A stretch of DNA of 64,000 nt from an uncultured Bacteroidales bacterium (GTDB lineage: Bacteria; Bacteroidota; Bacteroidia; Bacteroidales; Bacteroidaceae): assembly GCA_949297215.1 (NCBI GenBank), contig CASFRV010000004.1, forward strand, positions 40,195-104,194, given 5' to 3'. Positions 7,928 through 17,280 of this stretch are shown one piece after another. The translations under genes and the position numbers were made by a program. The notes beneath the pieces are model-generated. The model was not told where the DNA came from and made no database searches. It saw only the letters and a list, made by a program, of their open reading frames with translations. The number at the start of each line of letters is the position of its first letter. Within the stretch, counting starts at the first letter, position 1.

Positions 7928-9988
7928 ATGCAAGAAGAACAGAACATACAGCAACCCGCACGCTCCGCCGCCGACTACACGGAGAAGAACATACGCACGC
8001 TCGAAGGGGCCGAACACATCCGCCGCCGGCCGGGCATGTACATCGGCCGGCTGGGCGACGGCTCGCACGCCGAGGACGGCATCTACGTGCTGCTGAAGGA
8101 AACCATCGACAACAGCATCGACGAGTTTAACGAAGGCTTCGGCAAGCGCATCGAGGTGGACATCGACGACGACCTGCGCGCCTCCGTGCGCGACTATGGC
8201 CGGGGCATCCCCCTGGGCAGCCTGGTCGACGCCGTTTCGAAGCTCAACACGGGCGCCAAGTACGACACGGCCGTCTTCACCGCCAGCGTGGGCCTCAACG
8301 GCGTGGGCATCAAGGCCGTCAACGCCCTGAGCTCGCGCTTCACGGCCCGCAGCTTCCGCGACGGGCAGATGCGCGAGGCCGTCTTCGAGCGCGGCAGCCT
8401 CGTGTCCGACACCACCGGGCCCACCGACGAGGAGAACGGCACCTACGTTTTCTTCGAGCCCGACGCCACGCTCTTCCAGGGCTACCGCTTCCACGCCGAG
8501 TTTGTCGAGACAATGCTGCGCAACTACACCTACCTCAACACGGGGCTCGCCATCTTCCACAACGGCCGCCGCATCATCAGCCGCAACGGCCTCGAAGACC
8601 TCCTGCGCGACAACATGACGGCCCCGGGCCTCTACCCCATCGTCCACCTGCGCGGCGAGGGCATCGACATCGCCTTCACCCACACCTCGCAGTATGGCGA
8701 GGAGTACTACTCGTTCGTCAACGGCCAGCACACCACCCAGGGCGGCACCCACCAGAGCGCCTTCAAGGAGCACATGGCCCGCACCATCAAGGAATATTTC
8801 GGCAAAAACTTCGACGTGCAGGACGTGCGCAACGGACTGGTGGCCGCCATCGCCGTGCGCGTCATCGAGCCCCTCTTCGAGAGCCAGACCAAGATCAAGC
8901 TCGGCTCGCTCGTCATGGCCCCGCCCAAGGACGCTGAGGGACGGCCCTTCCCCCTCTCGGGCGTGAGCGTCAACAAGTTCGTGGGCGACTTCGTCAAGGA
9001 AAACGTCGACAACTATCTCCACAAGCACCTGGACGTGGCCGACGTCATCCTGCAAAAAATACAGGAGAGCGAAAAGGAGCGCAAGGCCATTGCCGGCGTG
9101 ACAAAGCTGGCCCGCGAACGCGCCAAAAAGGCCAACCTGCACAACCGCAAGCTGCGCGACTGCCGCATCCACCTGAACGACCCCGCGCCCAAAAGCCGCA
9201 AGGACGACGACGACGAGGGCGCCGACCCACGCATGGAGAGCGCCATCTTCATCACCGAGGGCGACTCGGCCAGCGGCTCCATCACCAAGAGCCGCGACGT
9301 GAACACGCAGGCCGTCTTCTCCCTGCGCGGCAAGCCCCTCAACTGCTACGGGCTCACCAAAAAGGTGGTGTACGAGAACGAGGAGTTCAACCTGCTGCAA
9401 GCCGCCCTCAACATCGAGGACGGCCTCGACGGGCTGCGCTACAACAAGGTCATCGTGGCCACCGACGCCGACGTGGACGGCATGCACATCCGCCTGCTCA
9501 TGATCACGTTCTTCCTGCAATTCTTCCCCGAGCTCATCAAGAAGGGCCACGTCTTCATCTTGCAGACACCCCTGTTCCGCGTGCGCAACAAGAAGAAAAA
9601 GACGGGCCGCGCAGCCGCCGCGGGCAAGGCCACAGCCGGCGAGGCCGTGCTCCGCAAGGTGCGCACGAGCGACCGCTCCGAGTTTGAAACGGTCTACTGC
9701 TACAACGACGAGGAGCGCCAGGCAGCCATACGGCGCCTGGGCCCCGACCCCGAGATTACGCGCTTCAAGGGGCTGGGCGAAATCTCGCCCGAGGAGTTCA
9801 AGCACTTCATCGGCCCCGACATACGCCTCGAACAGGTGACGCTCCACAAGGGCGACCAGGTGGCCAGCCTGCTCGAATACTACATGGGCAAAAACACCCC
9901 CGAGCGCCAGAACTTCATCATCGATAACCTCGTGGTCGAGGAGGATCCCGTCGAAGAGGAGCCCGCCCCGGCCGCAGCAACCCGTTAA
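7928..9988 (+). CDS. parE: DNA topoisomerase IV subunit B (ParE-type)
   Basis: A 686-residue type IIA topoisomerase ATPase subunit. The GHKL ATPase motifs are ETIDNSIDE (Mg-binding Asn), DYGRGIP and [14 protein letters not shown]. The transducer domain follows, then the TOPRIM domain with EGDSASGS and the acidic DADVDGMHI. It differs from gyrB at 22115: it has GDSASGS rather than GDSAGGT and diverged sequence around the ATPase lid, as in Bacteroidetes ParE. With ParC it decatenates replicated chromosomes. parC is not in the window. The start at 7928 gives the usual short leader before the [11 protein letters not shown] segment. coaD follows 10 bases after the stop, a gene order I recall from this phylum. 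Confidence 0.9.
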   Translation: MQEEQNIQQPARSAADYTEKNIRTLEGAEHIRRRPGMYIGRLGDGSHAEDGIYVLLKETIDNSIDEFNEGFGKRIEVDIDDDLRASVRDYGRGIPLGSLVDAVSKLNTGAKYDTAVFTASVGLNGVGIKAVNALSSRFTARSFRDGQMREAVFERGSLVSDTTGPTDEENGTYVFFEPDATLFQGYRFHAEFVETMLRNYTYLNTGLAIFHNGRRIISRNGLEDLLRDNMTAPGLYPIVHLRGEGIDIAFTHTSQYGEEYYSFVNGQHTTQGGTHQSAFKEHMARTIKEYFGKNFDVQDVRNGLVAAIAVRVIEPLFESQTKIKLGSLVMAPPKDAEGRPFPLSGVSVNKFVGDFVKENVDNYLHKHLDVADVILQKIQESEKERKAIAGVTKLARERAKKANLHNRKLRDCRIHLNDPAPKSRKDDDDEGADPRMESAIFITEGDSASGSITKSRDVNTQAVFSLRGKPLNCYGLTKKVVYENEEFNLLQAALNIEDGLDGLRYNKVIVATDADVDGMHIRLLMITFFLQFFPELIKKGHVFILQTPLFRVRNKKKKTGRAAAAGKATAGEAVLRKVRTSDRSEFETVYCYNDEERQAAIRRLGPDPEITRFKGLGEISPEEFKHFIGPDIRLEQVTLHKGDQVASLLEYYMGKNTPERQNFIIDNLVVEEDPVEEEPAPAAATR

Positions 9989-9998
9989 AACCCCGGTC

Positions 9999-10490
9999 AT
10001 GGACTCTCACGACCCCCAACGCAAAGTAGCCATCTTCCCGGGCTCGTTCGACCCCTTCACCGTGGGCCACGCCAGCATCGTGGAGCGCGGCCTGCCCCTG
10101 TTCGACGAAATAGTCATCGGCGTGGGCATCAACGAAAACAAACGCGCCCTGTACAGCAGCGACCGCCGCGTCGAGGCCATCAGCCGCCTCTATGCCCACG
10201 AGCCCCGCGTGCGCGTCGAGGCCTACGACGACCTCACCGTCGACTTTGCCCGCCGCTGCGGCGCCAGCTTCATCCTGCGCGGCCTGCGCTCGGTCAAGGA
10301 CTTCGAGTATGAGCGCGACATCGCCAACATGAACCACCGCCTCACGGGCATTGAGACGGTGCTACTCTTCACCGAGCCCCACTATTCGAGCATCTCGTCG
10401 AGCGTCGTGCGCGAGCTCATCGCCTTTGGCAAGGACGTGCGCGACTTCCTGCCCGCACCCCGCCCCGAGGCCGGCGCCGACGCGCGCTGA
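9999..10490 (+). CDS. coaD: Phosphopantetheine adenylyltransferase
   Basis: A 163-residue nucleotidylyltransferase that transfers AMP to 4'-phosphopantetheine, the fourth step of coenzyme A synthesis. The class I signature is complete: FPGSFDPFTVGH near the N-terminus (residues about 13-24, with the HxGH-like TxGH), ILRGLRSVKDFEYE, and the ISSxxVR-type motif (SISSSVVRE) near the end. The length matches E. coli CoaD, apart from an Ala/Pro-rich tail. It starts 10 bases after parE and is probably in the same transcript. The next gene begins 68 bases downstream behind an AT-rich tract. Confidence 0.93.
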   Translation: MDSHDPQRKVAIFPGSFDPFTVGHASIVERGLPLFDEIVIGVGINENKRALYSSDRRVEAISRLYAHEPRVRVEAYDDLTVDFARRCGASFILRGLRSVKDFEYERDIANMNHRLTGIETVLLFTEPHYSSISSSVVRELIAFGKDVRDFLPAPRPEAGADAR

Positions 10491-10558
10491 CGGCAGCGGA
10501 CTCGCGCGCACGCGTATATATATAATGTGTCACACCCCTTTTTACCCCTTATACTGAT

Positions 10559-12349
10559 TTGAAAACGTTTGAAGAACTTGGCGTCTCGGAGGAAATCCGC
10601 CGCGCCATCAGCGAAATGGGCTACGAAAACCCCATGCCCGTACAAGAAGAAGTGATCCCCTACCTCCTGGGCACGGGCAACGACGTCATCGCCCTGGCAC
10701 AGACGGGTACGGGCAAGACGGCCGCCTACGGCCTGCCCGTGCTCCAAAAAGTCGACCCCGCCGACCGCCGCACGCAGGCCGTCATCCTGAGCCCCACACG
10801 CGAGCTCTGCCTGCAAATTGCCGGCGACCTGAAAGACTATTCGCGATACATTGACGGCCTGCACGTGCTGGCCGTCTACGGCGGCTCAAGCATCGAGAGC
10901 CAGATACGCACCCTGCGCAAGGGGGCCCAGGTCATCGTGGCCACCCCGGGACGCCTCATCGACCTCATGAAGCGCGGCGTGGCCAAGCTCGACGCCGTCG
11001 AAAACGTCGTGCTCGACGAAGCCGACGAAATGCTCAACATGGGCTTCACCGACAGCATCGACGCCATCCTGGCGGGCGTGCCCGAAGAGCGCAATACGCT
11101 CCTCTTCTCGGCCACCATGAGCAAAGACATCGAGCGCATCGCCAAAAACTATCTGCACGACTACAAGGAGATAGTCGTCGGCTCGCGCAACGAGGGCGCC
11201 GAGAACGTCAACCACATCTACTACCTGGTGCACGCCAAAGACAAGTATCTCGCCCTGAAACGCCTCGTCGACTACTATCCCAAAATCTACGCCATCATTT
11301 TCTGTCGCACCCGCCTCGAAACGCAAGAGGTGGCCGACCTCCTCATACGCGACGGCTACAACGCCGACTCGCTCCACGGCGACCTCTCGCAGGCCCAGCG
11401 CGACCTGACGATGCAGAAGTTCCGCCAGCACCGCCTGCAACTGCTCGTGGCCACCGACGTGGCCGCACGCGGACTGGACGTCGAGGACCTCACGCACGTC
11501 ATCAACTACGGCCTGCCCGACGACGTCGAAAACTACACCCACCGCAGCGGGCGCACCGGGCGCGCGGGCAAGCGCGGCACGAGCCTCAGCATCATCCACC
11601 TACGCGAGAAGGGCAAGGTGCGCGTCATCGAAAAGGTCATCGGCAAGAAGTTTGAGGCCGGGCAGCTCCCCGAACCCAAAGAGATATGCACCAAGCAGCT
11701 CTACCACGTCATCGACCAGCTCGAACGCACGGCGGTCGACGACGCACAGATAGCCCCCTTCCTGCCCGAGGTGTACCGCAAGCTCGAATGGCTCACCAAG
11801 GAAGACCTCATCAAGCGCGTCGTGAGCCGCGAGTTCGGACGCTTCCTGCAATACTACGCCAACGCACCCGAAATTGAGGTGCCCGCCGACCGCTCGCGCC
11901 AGCGCGACAAGGAGCGCCGCCCCGCACGCGAGCCGCGCAGCGGCGAGGCCCGTCCGCGCACCGAGCGCAACCGTGCCGACCGCACACCCGAGGAGGGCTA
12001 CACGCGCCTCTTCATCAACCTGGGCAAGCGCGACAACTTCTACGCCCGCGAAATCATCAACCTCGTCAACCGCTACGTCAAGGGACAGGTGGAGATAGGC
12101 CGCATCGACCTGACCACCAACTGCTCTTTCTTCGAGGTGCCCAGCGAATATGCCGAGACCGTCATGCACAAGATGGCCCGCGCCAAGGTGGGCGAGCGAC
12201 GCGTCGTTGTCGACTGGGCCGACCGCGAGCCGCGCGACGCCGCACGGCGCCCCCGCCGCCCGCGCGCCGAGGCCGACGCGGCCGGCAGCAAGGGCAAGAA
12301 GGCGAAAACGTATAAGAAAGACGACTGGAAACAGTTTTTCGAAAGCTGA
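10559..12349 (+). CDS. DEAD-box ATP-dependent RNA helicase with DbpA-type RNA-binding domain
   Basis: 596 residues. The Q motif is followed by motif I AQTGTGKT, Ia PTREL, Ib TPGR, II DEAD, III SAT, and motif VI HRSGRTGRAGKRG. A basic linker (about 440-475) leads to a C-terminal DbpA/RRM-like domain (TRLFINLGKRDNFYAREIIN). Members remodel rRNA in ribosome assembly (DbpA/CsdA/DeaD type) and are often cold-related. The frame has no ATG before the Q motif: translation most likely starts at TTG (10559), because the first in-frame ATG (10616) would remove the conserved Phe of the Q motif (KTFEELGV). A TATATATA tract (10512-10522) lies 40 bases upstream. Confidence 0.9.
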   Translation: MKTFEELGVSEEIRRAISEMGYENPMPVQEEVIPYLLGTGNDVIALAQTGTGKTAAYGLPVLQKVDPADRRTQAVILSPTRELCLQIAGDLKDYSRYIDGLHVLAVYGGSSIESQIRTLRKGAQVIVATPGRLIDLMKRGVAKLDAVENVVLDEADEMLNMGFTDSIDAILAGVPEERNTLLFSATMSKDIERIAKNYLHDYKEIVVGSRNEGAENVNHIYYLVHAKDKYLALKRLVDYYPKIYAIIFCRTRLETQEVADLLIRDGYNADSLHGDLSQAQRDLTMQKFRQHRLQLLVATDVAARGLDVEDLTHVINYGLPDDVENYTHRSGRTGRAGKRGTSLSIIHLREKGKVRVIEKVIGKKFEAGQLPEPKEICTKQLYHVIDQLERTAVDDAQIAPFLPEVYRKLEWLTKEDLIKRVVSREFGRFLQYYANAPEIEVPADRSRQRDKERRPAREPRSGEARPRTERNRADRTPEEGYTRLFINLGKRDNFYAREIINLVNRYVKGQVEIGRIDLTTNCSFFEVPSEYAETVMHKMARAKVGERRVVVDWADREPRDAARRPRRPRAEADAAGSKGKKAKTYKKDDWKQFFES

Positions 12350-12384
12350 CAGCGCCAACCACACCTTATATATATAGCACCATC

Positions 12385-13065
12385 ATGACCCGAACGCTAC
12401 GCACCGCGCTGCTCGCCGCCACGCTCTGGGCGGCAGCCGCCACGCTGCCCGCCCAGAACCTGCTGCTCAGGCTCGGCGGCGGACTGGCCTCGCAGGGCAC
12501 CGACGCACGCCCCGTGGGCGCCTTCCAGATAGGCGTGGGCTACGAATACGAGTTCGACCAGCACTGGACGTTCGCCCCCTCGCTCGTGTTCTACGGCAAG
12601 GGGTGGAAGGAGAAAGACCGCCTCGTGCCCGTGCTCGACGACAACGGAGCGCCCGTGACCGGCGACGACGGCGAGCCCGCCCAAAGCATCATGGACCGCT
12701 CGGCCACGGCCAACTATCTGGCCCTACCCCTCGCGTTCAACTACTACCTGCGCACGGGCACGAGCGGCTACGTGGTCTTCACGGCCGGCCCCTACGTGGC
12801 CTGCGGTCTGGGCGGAAAAATAAAAACGCGCGGCGACGCACGCGAACCCGGCAGCCGCAAGATGTACTACGAGGACAAAACCTTCGACGCCCCCGGCGCA
12901 CGGCGCTTCGACGCCGGCATCACCTTCGGCGCGGGCTACCAGTTTCGCGGAGGCATCACCGTGGGCCTGCAAGGCGACTTCTCGCTCACGCCCTTTACCA
13001 GCGGGGGCGGGCGCAACCGCTCGGGCCTCATCACCCTGGCCTACAACTTCGGCTCCCGCCTCTGA
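12385..13065 (+). CDS. Outer-membrane beta-barrel protein (porin family)
   Basis: 226 residues beginning with a Sec signal peptide (MTRTLRTALLAATLWAAAA, cleavage near LPAQ). The rest alternates polar and hydrophobic residues as in small eight-stranded barrels (ARPVGAFQIGVGYEYEFDQHW, GLITLAYNFGSRL), and it ends in a hydrophobic strand, as expected for BAM-inserted proteins. Such PorT/OmpW-like proteins are abundant in Bacteroidetes and functionally undefined. It lies 35 bases after the helicase, preceded by another TATATATATA tract at 12366-12376, so it could have its own promoter. No terminator follows before the small-RNA promoter at 13095. Confidence 0.75.
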   Translation: MTRTLRTALLAATLWAAAATLPAQNLLLRLGGGLASQGTDARPVGAFQIGVGYEYEFDQHWTFAPSLVFYGKGWKEKDRLVPVLDDNGAPVTGDDGEPAQSIMDRSATANYLALPLAFNYYLRTGTSGYVVFTAGPYVACGLGGKIKTRGDAREPGSRKMYYEDKTFDAPGARRFDAGITFGAGYQFRGGITVGLQGDFSLTPFTSGGGRNRSGLITLAYNFGSRL

Positions 13066-13094
13066 CGGCCGCACGAAATACCCACATTTAGGTA

Positions 13095-13125
13095 TTGCAC
13101 ACGCGTGCCGACGGCCCTATCTTTG
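13095..13125 (+). promoter_or_regulatory. Strong promoter without a following ORF
   Basis: TTGC at 13095-13098, a 19-base spacer and TATCTTTG at 13118-13125 form one of the best promoter matches in the window. No credible coding frame follows; the transcript would run into the terminator at 13243-13275, pointing to a small RNA. Confidence 0.75.
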
Positions 13126-13131
13126 CACCTG

Positions 13132-13275
13132 TGAACTTACCACCTCCCGCGCGAGGGAACGGTGCGGAACCCGCAGCGTCGCGACGACAGCCGGGGACGA
13201 CGAAGTTAAGTGAGAATTTAAATTGTTATGTCCATGTTCGCAAAAGGCCACCCGCCACAAGCCGGGTGGCCTTTG
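13132..13275 (+). ncRNA. Predicted small RNA of about 140 nt, family unknown
   Basis: The interval between a canonical promoter and an intrinsic terminator has no convincing reading frame but several local helices: CCTC/GAGG near 13142, TGCGG-AAC-CCGCA (13162-13175), CGTCG/CGACG around 13178-13203, and a possible closing ACTTA/TAAGT pairing between the 5' end and 13206. Positions 13152-13202 contain GGGAA, GGTG and AGCCGGGGAC, which loosely resemble cobalamin-riboswitch conserved boxes, but the match is incomplete and the transcript ends in its own terminator about 180 bases before the next gene. It does not show the SRP RNA tetraloop. The existence of a transcript is moderately supported; its class is not. 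Confidence 0.5.
13243..13275 (+). terminator. Intrinsic terminator of the predicted small RNA
   Basis: Arms GGCCACCCG (13246-13254) and CGGGTGGCC (13263-13271), an 8-base loop, AAAA before and TTT after, so it could work in both directions. Confidence 0.7.
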
Positions 13276-13388
13276 CCATTGTAAGGGCCCGGCCTCCGCC
13301 CTTCGCCACAACGCGCCGCAAAGCTTAAACTTCGTCAAAAACGATGATTTTCCCGGACCGTCCGCATTCTCGGCCCATTATTAATCCC

Positions 13389-13396
13389 TATATTTG
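13389..13396 (+). promoter_or_regulatory. Promoter -7 box of the first 1151-residue secreted protein
   Basis: TATATTTG, an exact TAnnTTTG match, 61 bases before the start at 13458. The -33 region is not clear. Confidence 0.65.
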
Positions 13397-13457
13397 TGCG
13401 CGATTTAAATCTACCATCAATCTATAACTTAACTTACAACCAACAAATTCTACTTCA

Positions 13458-16400
13458 ATGAAAAAGTTGCATTACCTCTCAGCGTTCTTGCTGTTGGCAG
13501 CAGGGGCCACGAGTTCGTACGCACAGAAGTGGGTCGTAAACGACGGGGACGAGTACCTCACGTCCATCCCTGTTGGAGTTCCGGTTGCCCTCCACTCGGT
13601 CACCGGCAACGCCTACTTATGCGGAACGGGCAACGGCGTGTCCAACATTACGGACAACTGCGCTTTCGTATTCGAAGATGCCGGCAACGGCACCTATCGT
13701 CTGAAGCAATATGAAACAAATCTGTACTTTGGCGACCAGGAATTGGGCGGCACCTCCGACAGTTCCGACACACCTCCCTCGCAGAACCCGAGCGACTTCA
13801 CGTGGATGACGGAAAATCCCGATGAAGCTTTCACATTCTTCGCCAACAACCCCAATCCAGAAGCCAGCGGCGAAGCAGGGGAAGTTGATTATGAAACAGC
13901 AAAGGGGCTGACAAGCGTCACCTACGAGGCTGAAAACATAACGCGCTACTTCATCTTCACGCGTTCCCCGCTGAAGAGCGACAACGTGGCCACATACCTC
14001 GGCTACTACAGCGCCAAGCCGTTCCTCTCTCCGTGGGTCGACACGAACCTCTGGACCGTCAGCAAGCTGAGCGAGGCCCCCGCCTTCTCGCAGCTGACGA
14101 CCGTGTTGTCGGAGCTCTTCCCCAACAACGTCACGGCCGACAACTACCCCGTGGGCACCAACCCCGGCCAGATCTCGCAGGAGCTCTTCAACGAAGCCTC
14201 GGCCCTCGTGACCGAAGCACGCGGCTACACCTCTTCGACTGACGACGCAACCATCCTCGCCATGATCGAGAAGCTGCGCGCCATGAAGGAGCGCCTGAGC
14301 ACGGAATACAACCCCGTTGTGGCCGGCTACTACTACTTCAAGAACTTCCGCTCCGACAACATCGGCGTCTATGCCGCTGCTAACGGTGTGAAGTGGACAG
14401 CTTCGTACGACTTCCCCGCTGAACCCGAAGTGGCCGACGCTGCTTACTTGTGGGAGCTCATCGAGGTGGACGGCGGCTTCGCCATCCGCAACTACGCCAA
14501 CGGCGAGTATGTGAACGACTTCGCAAGCAACTCCACAATCATTCCGTTCACGGATACGCCCGTGGCTCACAAGTTCACCTACCAGCCCGGTAACGAAATG
14601 GGCCGTGGCGATGTGTTCAACATCTCCGCTGCCGATCACGCAAACGCCGCAACCTGGAACGCCGACCCCAACGGCAACATCGTTTACTGGGGCGCCATTG
14701 AGGCATCGGGCAACAGCTTCACGCTCCACCGCGTGGACGAGAGCGCCCTCGGCGGCTTGGCCGAACTGGTTGAGCAGAACCGTCTGAACGAAAACCTGAC
14801 GAGCCTTTACAACGACGCCTTCTCCCTCTATCTGAGCGGCCGCCGCTTCACGAGCGATGCCACGCCCGACGGCGAATACCTCGCTCCCGGCTTGGCCGAA
14901 GACGGCTCGCTGCTGAGCTCCAACGCTCCTGAAACGACCGAAGGCGAAATTGCCAACGCTGTCGACCTTGACTTCGGTACCTACTTCCACTCTGCTTGGA
15001 GCAGCGATGCTTCTGTCGAAGCCGAGAACACGCCTCACTACATCCAGGCCAACCTGGCAGAGCCCGTTGAGACGGGTGCCATCACGTTGAAGATGACTCA
15101 GCGCTGGAAGAACGCCAACCAGGCCAACAACGCCCCCTCGGTTGTTGAGATCCAGGCTTCGACCGACGGTTCGACCTTTACGACCGTTCCCGGCTACATC
15201 AACACCACCGTTAACTACGCTTACAGCGCTACCCACAACGAAGAGACGCGCGAAAACGTGACGGCTCTGCTCAGCGTGGACGGTGTTCCCGCCGGCACCC
15301 AGGCCATCCGTATGATTGTCAAGGACACGCCTTCGCACGGCAAGAACGGCAAGGGCAACGTGTTCTTCTCGCTCTCCGAGTTCCACGTTTACGCTGCTAC
15401 GTACAACACGGCTTCGCCCTACGAGCAGGTACCTGCCGAGATGCGCGCCGAGTTTGAAAAGCAGCTGGCTGCCGCCGAGGCTGAGCTCACCGCCGAGGCT
15501 GCTACGCAGGCCACCATCGACGCTCTGCAAGCTGCCTACAACAACATCCACGACAACATGCCCGAGCCCTCGATTGCCCGCGAAGCTGTTGAGGATGCCC
15601 GCACCTATCTCGAAACTGCCCAGGAAGGCGACGGTATCGGCTACTTCCGCGCAGGTGGCAAGGATGCCTTCAAGGCTGCCATCGACGAGCAGGAGGCTCT
15701 CATCTCCGACAACATGACGCTCGATCAGGTGAACTCCGTTGTCAGCGCCATCGACGCTGCCACCGCAGCCTTCGATGCTTACCTCATCCTGCCCGAAGAG
15801 GGTACGCTCTACACGGTTCAGGCCGGAACGAGCACGGCTGCTCTCGCCAACCAGTATCTCTACGCCGTCAACGTGAACACGGCTGCCAAGTGGGGTGGCT
15901 ACGACTCGACGCCCGACGACGACCAGGATACGAGCGTTGACCCCGCTACCAACTATGCATACCTCTGGTTCGTTGAGAGCGTGGACGGCACCAACGTAAC
16001 GCTGCGCAACCTCGGTACGGGCCTCTACGTGGGCAACCAGAACCAGCGCAACAGCGCCGTGCCCGTCACGATTGAGCCCACCACCGTCACGCTGCGCTAT
16101 GCACGCACGGCCGGCCTGCTCAACGTCGTTGTGGGCGATGGCATGTACCTCAACTCGCAGGAAGGCTCGGGCAACTGGGTAGCCTGGAACGAGGCCAACG
16201 GCACCGACAACAGCGCCGTTAAGTTCACCGAGTTCACGGGCGACCTCACCACCACCTATGGCGCAACGAGCTTCACCCTCCCCGAAGGCAACGAAGTGCA
16301 GCTCCTCTGCATGCCGTACCAGATCTGGAACGGTACCGAGCAGAGCACGTTCTACACCGTGGCCGGTAAGGTTGGCGAAAACCTCTACTTCAGCCCCATC

Positions 16401-16913
16401 GAAGACGATTATGTTGAGGCAGGCGTGCCCTTCCTCTACGTTCCCGAGGCTACGCACACGGGCAACACCGACAACTTCAACGTAGCCGAGATTGGCGACG
16501 CCGTCAGCACCATCCCGACCTACGTAACCGAAGGCAAGAGCCTGAACGGTCTCTACGGTACGTTCACGAGCGTCACGCTCGGCTCGAGCTGCGGTACGTT
16601 CCACGCCGGCGACTTCTACGTAACCGACGCCAACATGGCCGACTACATCAAGGGCGTAGCTCCCTACCAGGGCTATCTGGGCGCAGGTATTCCTGAGATC
16701 GCCGAAAGCGAAGTGACGGACGACATGTACGTCGTAGCTGGTGGCGGCAACGTAACGGCCATCGAGAACGTAACGATCCAGAAGAACGAGAAAGTTGACG
16801 TCTACACCACCTCGGGTGTGCTCGTCCGCAAAAACGTTCTCTTCGGTACGGCCACGAACGGCCTGCCCGCCGGCATCTACATCGTTGGCGGCCAGAAAGT
16901 GCTCGTGAAATAA
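13458..16913 (+). CDS. Large secreted protein with discoidin-like domain and T9SS-like C-terminus
   Basis: 1151 residues with a signal peptide (MKKLHYLSAFLLLAAGATSS, cleaved after SYAQ). Several repeats of a Trp/Tyr-rich ricin/lectin-like motif occur (AAYLWELIEVDGGFAIRNYA and YAYLWFVESVDGTNVTLRNL). A discoidin (F5/8 type C)-like domain spans about 500-650 (DLDFGTYFHSAWSS, ITLKMTQRWKNANQ, LSEFHVY). A helical Ala/Glu-rich FIVAR-like segment follows near 660-770. The C-terminus (IENVTIQKNEKVDVYTTSG to GLPAGIYIVGGQKVLVK) is the short Ig-like sorting/anchoring module of Bacteroidales surface proteins. Probably a cell-surface glycan-binding protein. The next gene is a same-length paralogue; each has its own promoter and terminator. 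No catalytic residues recognised. Confidence 0.75.
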   Translation: MKKLHYLSAFLLLAAGATSSYAQKWVVNDGDEYLTSIPVGVPVALHSVTGNAYLCGTGNGVSNITDNCAFVFEDAGNGTYRLKQYETNLYFGDQELGGTSDSSDTPPSQNPSDFTWMTENPDEAFTFFANNPNPEASGEAGEVDYETAKGLTSVTYEAENITRYFIFTRSPLKSDNVATYLGYYSAKPFLSPWVDTNLWTVSKLSEAPAFSQLTTVLSELFPNNVTADNYPVGTNPGQISQELFNEASALVTEARGYTSSTDDATILAMIEKLRAMKERLSTEYNPVVAGYYYFKNFRSDNIGVYAAANGVKWTASYDFPAEPEVADAAYLWELIEVDGGFAIRNYANGEYVNDFASNSTIIPFTDTPVAHKFTYQPGNEMGRGDVFNISAADHANAATWNADPNGNIVYWGAIEASGNSFTLHRVDESALGGLAELVEQNRLNENLTSLYNDAFSLYLSGRRFTSDATPDGEYLAPGLAEDGSLLSSNAPETTEGEIANAVDLDFGTYFHSAWSSDASVEAENTPHYIQANLAEPVETGAITLKMTQRWKNANQANNAPSVVEIQASTDGSTFTTVPGYINTTVNYAYSATHNEETRENVTALLSVDGVPAGTQAIRMIVKDTPSHGKNGKGNVFFSLSEFHVYAATYNTASPYEQVPAEMRAEFEKQLAAAEAELTAEAATQATIDALQAAYNNIHDNMPEPSIAREAVEDARTYLETAQEGDGIGYFRAGGKDAFKAAIDEQEALISDNMTLDQVNSVVSAIDAATAAFDAYLILPEEGTLYTVQAGTSTAALANQYLYAVNVNTAAKWGGYDSTPDDDQDTSVDPATNYAYLWFVESVDGTNVTLRNLGTGLYVGNQNQRNSAVPVTIEPTTVTLRYARTAGLLNVVVGDGMYLNSQEGSGNWVAWNEANGTDNSAVKFTEFTGDLTTTYGATSFTLPEGNEVQLLCMPYQIWNGTEQSTFYTVAGKVGENLYFSPIEDDYVEAGVPFLYVPEATHTGNTDNFNVAEIGDAVSTIPTYVTEGKSLNGLYGTFTSVTLGSSCGTFHAGDFYVTDANMADYIKGVAPYQGYLGAGIPEIAESEVTDDMYVVAGGGNVTAIENVTIQKNEKVDVYTTSGVLVRKNVLFGTATNGLPAGIYIVGGQKVLVK

Positions 16914-16941
16914 GCCGCACGGCTCACATCCAACCCCTTTC

Positions 16942-16979
16942 AGCGGGGCTGCTCCCACGGGAGCAGCCCCGCTTTTTGT
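16942..16979 (+). terminator. Intrinsic terminator after the first paralogue
   Basis: A perfect 13-bp stem (AGCGGGGCTGCTC / GAGCAGCCCCGCT) followed by TTTTT. The rest of 16914-17208 holds nothing I can recognise. Confidence 0.9.
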
Positions 16980-17208
16980 TGCCCGCCTGCGGGGAAGCAC
17001 CGGCATGGCCCGCCCCTGCGACGGAACAGCCCGCCGCACGCCTATTATAATATTACCGCCATGCGGCCCGCGGCGGAACGCGCCAGTTCAGCTGCACAAA
17101 GGGGCCCGAAATGGGCAAGTGGACTTGACAAACAGAGGGGGAAAAACGCCGAAAACAAGAAATGCAGGGGTTTCGGCCCGAAAACGTCCGTTTTTTCCGC
17201 AAAAACGC

Positions 17209-17240
17209 TTGGTGCGGCTTTGAAAAAAGCGGTACTTTTG
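17209..17240 (+). promoter_or_regulatory. Promoter of the second 1151-residue secreted protein
   Basis: TTGG at 17209-17212, 20-base spacer, TACTTTTG at 17233-17240, about 40 bases before the start codon. Confidence 0.7.
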
Positions 17241-17280
17241 GAGCGATAAACACTAAGTTTCACACAAAGTCTAAATGCAC

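Noticed and set aside
13132-13275. Cobalamin riboswitch or SRP RNA at the orphan transcript
   Set aside because: The conserved boxes match only partly, the GGAA tetraloop of SRP RNA cannot form with paired flanks, and the unit ends in its own terminator well before the next gene. Kept as unknown small RNA.
13617-17039. Long antisense open frames opposite real genes (also 4573-5739, 7718-10000, 31350-33623)
   Set aside because: They are produced by strong GC bias in third codon positions of the true genes; sequences are low-complexity and lack domains or start contexts.
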